Made by a program: the position numbers and the translations under genes. Positions 14,041 through 20,644 of a stretch of 27,000 nt of DNA are shown piece by piece (positions within the stretch are counted from its first letter, which is position 1; the number at the start of each line of letters is the position of its first letter). Source of the stretch: Candidatus Avelusimicrobium faecicola (GTDB taxonomy: Bacteria; Elusimicrobiota; Elusimicrobia; Elusimicrobiales; Elusimicrobiaceae); the NCBI GenBank assembly GCA_900540405.1, contig UQFW01000012.1:1-27000 (forward strand). Reading direction: 5' to 3'. The notes beneath the pieces were generated by a model. The model was not told the origin of the DNA, did not search any database, and worked only from the letters and a program-made list of their open reading frames with translations.

Positions 14041-16473
14041 ATGGAACAAAAGCAAACATTTTTTATTACAGGTATGACATGCGCCGCCTGTGCCGCCCAT
14101 GTGGAGCAGGCGGCCCAGGGCGTGCCGGGCGTAAAAACGGCGGCAGTGAATTTACTTCAGAACAAGTTGGCGGTGACGGTGACGGAGGATTTTAACGCGC
14201 AAGCCTTACACCACGCCATAGCGGCCGCCGGATACGGCGTAGCGGCCCCGGCCAAGCGGGCGGGCGCGCGGGAGGAAATTTCCCTTAAAAAGCGGTTTTG
14301 GCTCAGCGTGGCTTTTTTACTGCCGCTTTTGTATGTTTCTATGGGCCCCATGTGGGGCATAGTTCCCGCCCAAGTGGTGCAAAACCCGGCTGTTTTTGCC
14401 GGGGTGCAGTTTATGCTTGCGCTCCCGGTGCTGTGGCTCAACCGCGCTTTTTTTACGCGCGGGGGAAAACTGCTGGTAGCGGGCGCGCCCAATATGGATA
14501 GTTTGGTGGCTTTGGGCTCCGGCGCGGCGTTTATTTCCGGCGTGTGGACGTTGGTGCAAATTTTGCAAAGGGGGCAATCTTTACAATCGTTATATTTTGA
14601 ATCTTCCGCCATGATTTTAACGCTGGTCACCCTGGGCAAATGGTTGGAAGCGCGCGCCAAAGGCAAAACAACGGCGGCGGTGGCGGCGTTAGTGTCGCTT
14701 GTGCCACAAGAAGCCCTGCGGCTTGAAAACGGTAAGGAAGTGCGCATCCCGGCGGAACAGGTGCGGCCGGAGGACAGACTAGTGGTGCGCGCCGGAAGCC
14801 GCATAGCGGCGGACGGCGTGGTAGTCAGCGGTTCGGGCGCGGTGGACGAGTCCGCCTTGACCGGGGAAAGCGTGCCTGTGGAAAAAGCACCCGGGGCGCG
14901 CGTGGCGGCGGGCACGGTCAATACCGCGGGTTATTTTGAAATGCGCGCCTTGCATACCGGGGCCGATACCGCGTTAGCCGCCATTATTAAACTGGTGGAA
15001 GATGCCAACACTTCCAAAGCGCCCATTGCCCGCCTGGCCGATAAAGTAAGTGCGGTTTTTGTGCCGGTGGTATTGGGGTTGGCCCTTTGCACGTTGGCCG
15101 GTTGGTTGGTAGCCGGAGCCTCGTTTGAGGTGGCTTTACAGCGTTTTATTGCGGTACTGGTGATTGCGTGCCCCTGTGCGTTGGGGTTGGCTACTCCAAC
15201 GGCTATTATGGTGGGTACGGGCGTGGGGGCGCGGCGCGGCATTTTAATCAAATCGGCGGCGGCGTTGGAGCGCGCCGGGCGGGTTTCCTGCGTGGTGTTT
15301 GATAAAACCGGCACATTGACGGAAAACACCCCGCAAGTGACGGACGTTGCCTTGGCCCCCGGGGAAATGCCCGGCCGTTTTTGGCAAGTGTGCGCCAGTG
15401 TGGAAAGCCCATCCCAACATCCGTTTGCGCAAGCGGTGGTGAGTGCGGCGGCCCGGCAAGGGGAAAAGCCTGCCCCGGTGGAACAGTTTGAAATTATCCC
15501 CGGCGGCGGAGTGCGCGCCCGGCAGAACGGCCGTTGGATTTTTGGCGCGAGTGAGGTGTTTGCGGCCCGGCAGGCAACATTACCCCCGGCGCTCAAAACA
15601 CAGGCCGACACTTGGGCCGGGCAAGGCAAAACGCCTTTTTGGATAGGGGAAGAAACGCGCATTTTGGGCGTGCTTGCCTTATCCGCCCCGTTGCGCCCGT
15701 CTGCCCGGGAAGCCGTGCAAATTTTGCAACAAATGGGCCTGAAAGTCTGTTTGTTGACGGGGGATAACGCGCGCACGGCGCACGCGGTGGCCCAACAAGC
15801 CGCCATTCAAACGGTTTATGCCGGGGTTCTTCCGCAAGGGAAGGAAGAAATCCTGCGCCGCTTGCAACACCAAGGGGAAACGGTGGCTATGGTGGGGGAT
15901 GGCATTAATGATGCCCCGGCCTTGGCGCGGGCTGATGTAGGTTTGGCGGTGGCGGCCGGGACGGACGTTGCGTTGGAATCGGCCGATATTGTACTGGTGC
16001 GCGGGGATTTGCGCGCCGTGCCAGCCGCGTTGCAATTAAGCCGGGCGGTACTAGGCAATATCCGGCAAAATTTGTTTTGGGCATTTTTTTATAACGTGCT
16101 GGGTATTCCGTTGGCCGCCGGGGTGTTTTACCCGTTGTGCGGTTGGCAGTTAAACCCCATGTTTGCGGCGGCGGCCATGAGTGCCAGCTCCGTATTTGTG
16201 CTTTCAAACGCGTTGCGTTTGCGGTTTTTTAAGCCGGTTTTTTATCCGGCGGGAGAAAAAAATATGCAGAAAATAATGAAAGTAGACGGTATGATGTGTA
16301 TGCATTGCGCCGGGCGGGTGGAAAACGCCCTGACGGCTTTAGACGGTGTGAAAGCGGTTAAAGTGAATTTATCCGCCAAACAAGTGACTATTACCCTCGT
16401 GCGCGAAGTGCCGGACGACGCCTTAAAAGAGGCGGTGGAAAAAGCCGGCTACCGCGTGGAAGAAATCGCCTAA
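14041..16473 (+). CDS. copA: Copper-exporting P1B-type ATPase with N- and C-terminal HMA domains
   Basis: Exports Cu(I) across the inner membrane with ATP. 810 residues. An HMA domain opens the protein with G-M-T-C14-A-A-C17. Membrane helices follow, with A-domain T-G-E-S near 278, the ion-site motif C377-P-C379 in TM6, phosphorylation site D421-K-T-G-T-L-T, an H-P motif in the nucleotide domain, and G-D620-G-I-N-D-A-P. TM7 Y-N and TM8 M-S-A-S-S pairs indicate the Cu(I) subgroup (P1B-1). A second HMA with M-C753-M-H-C756 is fused at residues 742-810, which is unusual for position. The ATG at 14041 is chosen because the upstream in-frame stretch holds the promoter and operator and because GGGGGG sits 8 bases before it. 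csoR follows after 9 bases. Regulation by CsoR derepression on copper is expected. Confidence 0.95.
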   Translation: MEQKQTFFITGMTCAACAAHVEQAAQGVPGVKTAAVNLLQNKLAVTVTEDFNAQALHHAIAAAGYGVAAPAKRAGAREEISLKKRFWLSVAFLLPLLYVSMGPMWGIVPAQVVQNPAVFAGVQFMLALPVLWLNRAFFTRGGKLLVAGAPNMDSLVALGSGAAFISGVWTLVQILQRGQSLQSLYFESSAMILTLVTLGKWLEARAKGKTTAAVAALVSLVPQEALRLENGKEVRIPAEQVRPEDRLVVRAGSRIAADGVVVSGSGAVDESALTGESVPVEKAPGARVAAGTVNTAGYFEMRALHTGADTALAAIIKLVEDANTSKAPIARLADKVSAVFVPVVLGLALCTLAGWLVAGASFEVALQRFIAVLVIACPCALGLATPTAIMVGTGVGARRGILIKSAAALERAGRVSCVVFDKTGTLTENTPQVTDVALAPGEMPGRFWQVCASVESPSQHPFAQAVVSAAARQGEKPAPVEQFEIIPGGGVRARQNGRWIFGASEVFAARQATLPPALKTQADTWAGQGKTPFWIGEETRILGVLALSAPLRPSAREAVQILQQMGLKVCLLTGDNARTAHAVAQQAAIQTVYAGVLPQGKEEILRRLQHQGETVAMVGDGINDAPALARADVGLAVAAGTDVALESADIVLVRGDLRAVPAALQLSRAVLGNIRQNLFWAFFYNVLGIPLAAGVFYPLCGWQLNPMFAAAAMSASSVFVLSNALRLRFFKPVFYPAGEKNMQKIMKVDGMMCMHCAGRVENALTALDGVKAVKVNLSAKQVTITLVREVPDDALKEAVEKAGYRVEEIA
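16264..16473 (+). CDS. Possible internally initiated CopZ-like copper chaperone (same frame as copA end)
   Basis: An in-frame ATG inside copA at 16264 is preceded by GGGAG at 16251-16255 with an 8-base A-rich spacer, a good ribosome site. Translation from it would give a 69-residue free HMA protein, the length of typical CopZ chaperones, starting M-Q-K-I-M-K-V-D-G-M and carrying M-C-M-H-C. The point lies just after the last membrane helix and a short linker, where a separate copZ gene would begin if the two were unfused. Whether it is actually used cannot be seen; it may simply be a fused domain. Confidence 0.4.
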   Translation: MQKIMKVDGMMCMHCAGRVENALTALDGVKAVKVNLSAKQVTITLVREVPDDALKEAVEKAGYRVEEIA

Positions 16474-16482
16474 GGAGCCTGT

Positions 16483-16743
16483 ATGCAAGCGGACCCTAAA
16501 AAAATTACGCGTTTATTAAAAACCGCCCGCGGGCAGGTGGACGGCGTATTAAAAATGGTGGAAGAAAACCGCTACTGCGTGGATATTGTCAACCAACTGT
16601 TAGCGGCCGAGGCGGTTTTGCGCCGCGCCCATTGTGAAGTTTTGCGCGCGCATTTGGCGCATTGTGTGGCAGATTCTATCGGCCCGGCCGGGCAAGAAAA
16701 AACGGCCGAAATGATGGATATAATTGATAAAATATCCAAATAA
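16483..16743 (+). CDS. csoR: Copper-sensing repressor CsoR (DUF156 family)
   Basis: All-helical repressor that releases its operator when Cu(I) binds. 86 residues, normal for the family. The Cu(I) ligands C32 (R-Y-C-V-D), H57 and C61 (H-L-A-H-C-V) have the same 25 and 4 residue spacing as C36-H61-C65 of Mycobacterium tuberculosis CsoR. The helix start R-L-L-K-T-A-R-G-Q-V-D-G-V matches the family DNA-binding face. Ribosome site AAGGAG, 9 bases after copA. The likely operator is the palindrome before copA, so the operon would be autoregulated. The C-H-C set argues against the RcnR or FrmR subgroups. Confidence 0.93.
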   Translation: MQADPKKITRLLKTARGQVDGVLKMVEENRYCVDIVNQLLAAEAVLRRAHCEVLRAHLAHCVADSIGPAGQEKTAEMMDIIDKISK

Positions 16744-16770
16744 GGGGTATTTTTTACTAAGGATTTGACT

Positions 16771-18696
16771 ATGCAAAATTACGGTTTTATCAAGGTAGCG
16801 GCGGCTATACCCGCCTTAAAAGTAGCCGCCTGTGCGTATAACGCGCAAGAAATGGAAAAATTAATCCGCCAGGCGGCCGGGGCCGGGGTGCGGGTGGTGG
16901 TATTCCCGGAGTTAAGTTTAACGGGATACACTTGCGGAGATTTGTTTTTACAGCCGGCATTAATCCGGGCGGCGGAAGCGGCCTTGGCGGATTTGCTCCA
17001 ACGCACCGCCGCGGAAGATATTGTTTTTATTGCCGGGTGCCCGGTGGCCGCGGGCAGTGCGCTTCTCAACGCGGCTGTGGTGTGCTACCAAGGGAAAATC
17101 TGCGGCGTAGTGCCCAAAACCTGCTTGCCGAATTATAAAGAATTTTACGAAAAACGCTGGTTTGTATCTGCCGAGGATTGGCAAGGCGGCGAGGTCACTT
17201 TGTGCGGGCAGTGCGTGCGTGCGGGGGCGGATTTGTTGTTCCAAGCGTCCGGCGCCGTGTTTGGGGTGGAAGTGTGCGAGGATTTATGGTCTTGCATACC
17301 GCCTAGTTCGCAAGCCGCGTTGCAAGGGGCGGAAATTATTTTCAACCTGTCCGCGTCCGATTCTTTAGCCGGTAAAAGCCGTTATTTGCGCAGTTTGGTG
17401 GCCCAGCAATCGGCCCGCGGTTTGTGTGCGTATGTATACACCTCCGGCGGGTTTGGGGAGTCGTCTACCGATTTAACCTTTGGCGGCAACGCCCTTATTT
17501 ACGAGGACGGCGCCTTTCTGGCCGAGGCCCGGCGTTATAGCTTGGAGCCCCAATTAATTGTCAGTGAAATAGATGTGGAAGCGTTGCGCACGGAGCGCCG
17601 CGCGAACACTACTTTCGCTACGGACTCCGCCCACGCCACCCTAGAGCCGTATGAGGTGGTGGATTGCGGGCAAGCCCCGGCGGCGGGAGTCGCGCTGACG
17701 CGCCCGGTTTCCCGCACGCCGTTTATTGCGCAAGGGGCACAGTTGGACGAAAACTGCCAAGAGGTGTTGGAAATCCAATCTTTAGGGTTAGCCAAACGCC
17801 TGGCCCATACCGGGGCCAAAAAGGCGGTAATCGGGGTGTCCGGCGGGTTGGACTCCACCCTGGCGCTGTTGGTTTGCGTGCGCGCTTTTGATAAATTGGG
17901 CCTTTCCCGCAGTGGCATTATCGGGGTGACTATGCCCGGCTTCGGCACCACGGGCCGCACTTATCAAAATGCGTTGGCCCTTATGAACGCATTAAAAATA
18001 ACCGTGCGGGAAATTTCCATTAAAGAAGCGTGCTTGCAACATTTTAAGGATATTTCCCACCCGGCGGACACGCACGACATCACTTACGAAAACGCCCAAG
18101 CGCGCGAGCGCACCCAAGTATTAATGGATGTGGCTAACCAAACCGGCGGCCTGGTGATTGGCACCGGGGATTTATCGGAATTGGCCCTGGGGTGGGCTAC
18201 CTATAACGGGGACCAGATGTCTATGTACGGGGTGAATGCCAGCGTGCCTAAAACGCTGGTCAAGCATTTGGTAAAATGGGTGGCCGCGCAGGAAGAAGAA
18301 AGCGTGCGCAAACTGCTTTTAGATATTGCCGATACGCCTATCAGCCCGGAGTTGTTGCCCGCGGACAGCGCAGGTAAAATTTCCCAAAAGACGGAAGATT
18401 TAGTCGGCCCGTATGAGTTGCATGATTTTTATTTGTACCACTTCTTGCGGCGCGGATTTAGCCCGGCTAAAATTTATTTTTTGGCCTGCTATGCGTTCCG
18501 GGGGGAGTATGCGCCGGAGGTTATTAAAAAATGGCTGGTCACTTTTATCCGGCGCTTTTTTGCCCAGCAGTTTAAGCGCTCCTGTATGCCGGACGGCCCG
18601 AAAGTGGGCTCGGTATCCCTCTCCCCGCGCGGGGATTGGCGTATGCCCAGTGATGCGTGCAGCCAAGTATGGTTGCAAGAGGCAGAAAACTTATAA
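16771..18696 (+). CDS. nadE: Glutamine-dependent NAD+ synthetase
   Basis: Final step of NAD synthesis: amidation of nicotinate adenine dinucleotide using glutamine-derived ammonia and ATP. 641 residues in two domains. Residues 1-280 are a nitrilase-type glutaminase with the triad E47 (F-P-E-L-S-L-T-G-Y), K116 (P-K-T-C-L-P-N-Y) and C169 (V-E-V-C-E-D-L-W). Residues about 320-640 are the synthetase, with the ATP-pyrophosphatase loop S357-G-G-L-D-S362 and G-T-G-D-L-S-E-L-A-L-G-W. The ATG at 16771 is preferred over an in-frame TTG six bases earlier because AAGGA lies at proper distance only for the ATG. It follows csoR by 27 bases without a visible promoter, so it may be co-transcribed with the copper genes. 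A terminator follows. Confidence 0.95.
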   Translation: MQNYGFIKVAAAIPALKVAACAYNAQEMEKLIRQAAGAGVRVVVFPELSLTGYTCGDLFLQPALIRAAEAALADLLQRTAAEDIVFIAGCPVAAGSALLNAAVVCYQGKICGVVPKTCLPNYKEFYEKRWFVSAEDWQGGEVTLCGQCVRAGADLLFQASGAVFGVEVCEDLWSCIPPSSQAALQGAEIIFNLSASDSLAGKSRYLRSLVAQQSARGLCAYVYTSGGFGESSTDLTFGGNALIYEDGAFLAEARRYSLEPQLIVSEIDVEALRTERRANTTFATDSAHATLEPYEVVDCGQAPAAGVALTRPVSRTPFIAQGAQLDENCQEVLEIQSLGLAKRLAHTGAKKAVIGVSGGLDSTLALLVCVRAFDKLGLSRSGIIGVTMPGFGTTGRTYQNALALMNALKITVREISIKEACLQHFKDISHPADTHDITYENAQARERTQVLMDVANQTGGLVIGTGDLSELALGWATYNGDQMSMYGVNASVPKTLVKHLVKWVAAQEEESVRKLLLDIADTPISPELLPADSAGKISQKTEDLVGPYELHDFYLYHFLRRGFSPAKIYFLACYAFRGEYAPEVIKKWLVTFIRRFFAQQFKRSCMPDGPKVGSVSLSPRGDWRMPSDACSQVWLQEAENL

Positions 18697-18703
18697 TAAC
18701 TCC

Positions 18704-18729
18704 AAAGGCCGCCGCAAGCGGCCTTTTTT
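18704..18729 (+). terminator. Terminator after nadE
   Basis: GGCCGC (18707-18712) pairs with GCGGCC (18718-18723) around loop CGCAA, with AAA before and six T residues after. It starts 10 bases after the nadE stop. Confidence 0.9.
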
Positions 18730-18740
18730 ATGGGATTTTG

Positions 18741-18776
18741 AAAAACCCCGGGGCCTTATAAAAAGCTCCGGGGTTG
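18741..18776 (-). terminator. Terminator after deoB
   Basis: On the minus strand CCCCGGAGC and GCCCCGGGG pair with one mismatch around a TTTTTATAAG loop, followed by TTTTT. It lies just after the deoB stop, back to back with the nadE terminator. Confidence 0.85.
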
Positions 18777-18792
18777 ATAGCGTTTTTGGCGG

Positions 18793-20001
18793 TTAGTCTT
18801 TTAAGAAACTCTTGCCGTATTTCAGCGGCTCCAAACCAAAGAAGTCCGCCGCCGTTTGGCCCAGGTCCGCATACGTGTCGCGCCCGCCCAAAAAAGCGGG
18901 TTTTACCTGCGGGCCGAACATAATTACAGGCACGTGTTCGCGGGTGTGGTCGGTACCTTTGTAAGTCGGGTCGCAACCGTGGTCGGCCGTAATAAATACA
19001 ATATCGTTGGGCCCCAACAGCGCGGCCAGTTCCGGCAGGCGGGTATCAAAGTATTCCAGCCCGGTGGCGTAGCCTTCCACGTCGCGGCGGTGGCCCCACG
19101 CCATATCAAAATCCACAAAGTTGGTAAAAATCAAACTGCCGGGCGCGGCATTTTTTACTTCTGCCAACGTGGTGTCCCACAGTTCGGTGAGTCCGCTTGC
19201 TTTTACCGCGCGAGTAATGCCTTGTTTAGCAAAAATGTCCGAAATTTTACCCACGGAAATAACCTGCCCGCCCGCATTTTTGATGGCATCTAACAGCGTG
19301 GGCATAGGCGGCGTGACGGAATAGTCGTGCCGGTTTTTGGTGCGCTTAAATTCGCCCGGTTTTTCGCCTTCAAACGGGCGCGCAATCACGCGGGCGATAT
19401 TGTAAGGCTTTACATATTTGAAAGCAATTTCGCACACTTTGTATAAGCGGTCCAGCCCAAAATGTTTTTCGTGCGCGGCAATTTGAAAAACGCTGTCGGC
19501 GGAGGTGTAGCAAATCGGTTTCCCGGTTTTGATGTGTTCTTCGCCCAGTTCATCTATAATGGCGGTGCCGGAGGCGGCTTTGTCGCCCAGAATACCGGGC
19601 AGGCCGGCTTCTTTACAAATTTTTTCTATCAGTTCCGGCGGGAAAGAGGGGTAATCCGGCTTGAAATAGCCCCAATCAAACTGAACGGGACAGCCTGCCA
19701 TTTCCCAATGGCCGGAGGAGGTGTCTTTGCCGTGGCTAATTTCCCGCATGAAACCGTATTTGGACGGTAAACTCACGAGTGCCGGCCCTTGCGCTCCGGC
19801 GGCGGGTGCTTTGCCGGCGGATGCTTCGGCCGCTTTGAATAACCCGAGCGCGGCTAAATTGGGCAAATTTAAGTGCCCGCGCGCTTCGGCAATATGGCCC
19901 AGCGTGTCGGCCCCTTGGTCGTCAAACTTGGCGGCATCTTCCGCCCCGCCGATACCAAAGGAATCCATCATTAAAATAACGGCTTTACCTTGTTTGTTCA
20001 T
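18793..20001 (-). CDS. deoB: Phosphopentomutase
   Basis: Interconverts ribose-1-phosphate and ribose-5-phosphate (and the deoxy forms), linking nucleoside salvage to central metabolism. 402 residues, normal length. Alkaline-phosphatase superfamily metal-binding features: V-I-L-M-M-D13-S-F-G-I-G near the start; [18 protein letters not shown] and T-D-H-T-R-E-H-V-P near the C terminus. The cap region contains [12 protein letters not shown]. Of two in-frame ATGs, 20001 is chosen because GGGAGG lies at proper spacing and the protein then begins directly with M-N-K-Q-G-K-A-V; the upstream alternative at 20061 has no ribosome site and would include the promoter. Confidence 0.94.
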   Translation of the reverse strand: MNKQGKAVILMMDSFGIGGAEDAAKFDDQGADTLGHIAEARGHLNLPNLAALGLFKAAEASAGKAPAAGAQGPALVSLPSKYGFMREISHGKDTSSGHWEMAGCPVQFDWGYFKPDYPSFPPELIEKICKEAGLPGILGDKAASGTAIIDELGEEHIKTGKPICYTSADSVFQIAAHEKHFGLDRLYKVCEIAFKYVKPYNIARVIARPFEGEKPGEFKRTKNRHDYSVTPPMPTLLDAIKNAGGQVISVGKISDIFAKQGITRAVKASGLTELWDTTLAEVKNAAPGSLIFTNFVDFDMAWGHRRDVEGYATGLEYFDTRLPELAALLGPNDIVFITADHGCDPTYKGTDHTREHVPVIMFGPQVKPAFLGGRDTYADLGQTAADFFGLEPLKYGKSFLKD

Positions 20002-20032
20002 GCAACGCCTCCCAATGATAAAAGTTTCCTTT

Positions 20033-20038
20033 ATTATA
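20033..20038 (-). promoter_or_regulatory. -10 box of deoB
   Basis: The minus strand has TATAAT at 20038-20033, about 31 bases before the deoB ATG. The -35 region is poor. Confidence 0.45.
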
Positions 20039-20078
20039 GCTTTATTTGCGGGCAAAAACATCTAATATATATTGCCTT

Positions 20079-20108
20079 TTGAAAGGGACGTGTTATTAAT
20101 GATATGAT
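20079..20108 (+). promoter_or_regulatory. Promoter of the unknown gene / GGDEF-EAL pair
   Basis: TTGAAA at 20079-20084 and TATGAT at 20103-20108 with an 18-base spacer, ending 19 bases before the ATG at 20128. It is divergent from the deoB promoter in the same 126-base gap. Confidence 0.55.
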
Positions 20109-20127
20109 TTGAAAAAGGGGGCTGACT

Positions 20128-20634
20128 ATGAATAAAGCTTACGAAAATATGCGTAATTTTTGGTTAGATGTAAAAAATTTGGAAAACCGCAAAGGCATTA
20201 TGGAACTGGGCGCGGATAAAATTTCCGTAGCCGGGGTGGAAATGCCGGTGCCGGACGGAAACCAAACCAAATATTTGTTGGTGGCTACCAACTCGCTGGG
20301 GGATTGCAGTTTGTATTTTGAAAATAACAGCAAAAGCGGTTTGGGCGGAATGATTGGCGGCCACGGGGACGAAAAAATGCAAACCGTTGCCGCGCACATG
20401 TTGGCGCACGCCAGCAAATTAACCGCGCAGATGAGCGCAGACGAAAAATTGCCTGTTCCGGCGGCGGGGTGCGTGCGGTTGTTTGCCGTAGCCAAAAATA
20501 AAATTTTCCACATAGAATTGCCGGAAGCGGAGGCGCGCAACACGCAAAATCCGTTCTATCCTATGTTTGCCTATTCCCAACAGTTGCTTGGCTCTTTCCG
20601 CGCGCAGGCACAGGAACATCCCGCCCATTGTTAG
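20128..20634 (+). CDS. Unknown cytoplasmic protein, 168 aa
   Basis: I do not recognise the family. There is no signal peptide and no membrane segment. It begins with a helical stretch (about 1-25), followed by likely beta-strands around V-A-G-V-E-M-P-V-P and Y-L-L-V-A-T-N, a glycine-rich loop S-G-L-G-G-M-I-G-G-H-G at about 70-80, a helix at 83-104, and strands at 115-130. Cysteines are few, one being the last residue of the tail H-P-A-H-C. The ribosome site is AAGGGGG. Its TAG stop is embedded in the ribosome site TTAGGAGG of the next gene, so it is translationally coupled to the degenerate GGDEF-EAL protein and may work with it. That link is positional only. Confidence 0.78.
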   Translation: MNKAYENMRNFWLDVKNLENRKGIMELGADKISVAGVEMPVPDGNQTKYLLVATNSLGDCSLYFENNSKSGLGGMIGGHGDEKMQTVAAHMLAHASKLTAQMSADEKLPVPAAGCVRLFAVAKNKIFHIELPEAEARNTQNPFYPMFAYSQQLLGSFRAQAQEHPAHC

Positions 20635-20644
20635 GAGGTTTTTT

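Noticed and set aside
16483..16743. FrmR or RcnR-type regulator instead of CsoR
   Set aside because: The Cys-His-Cys ligand set with CsoR spacing and location next to copA point to copper sensing.
20002..20061. Twenty-codon N-terminal extension of phosphopentomutase
   Set aside because: It contains the TATAAT box and GGGAGG ribosome site of the start at 20001.
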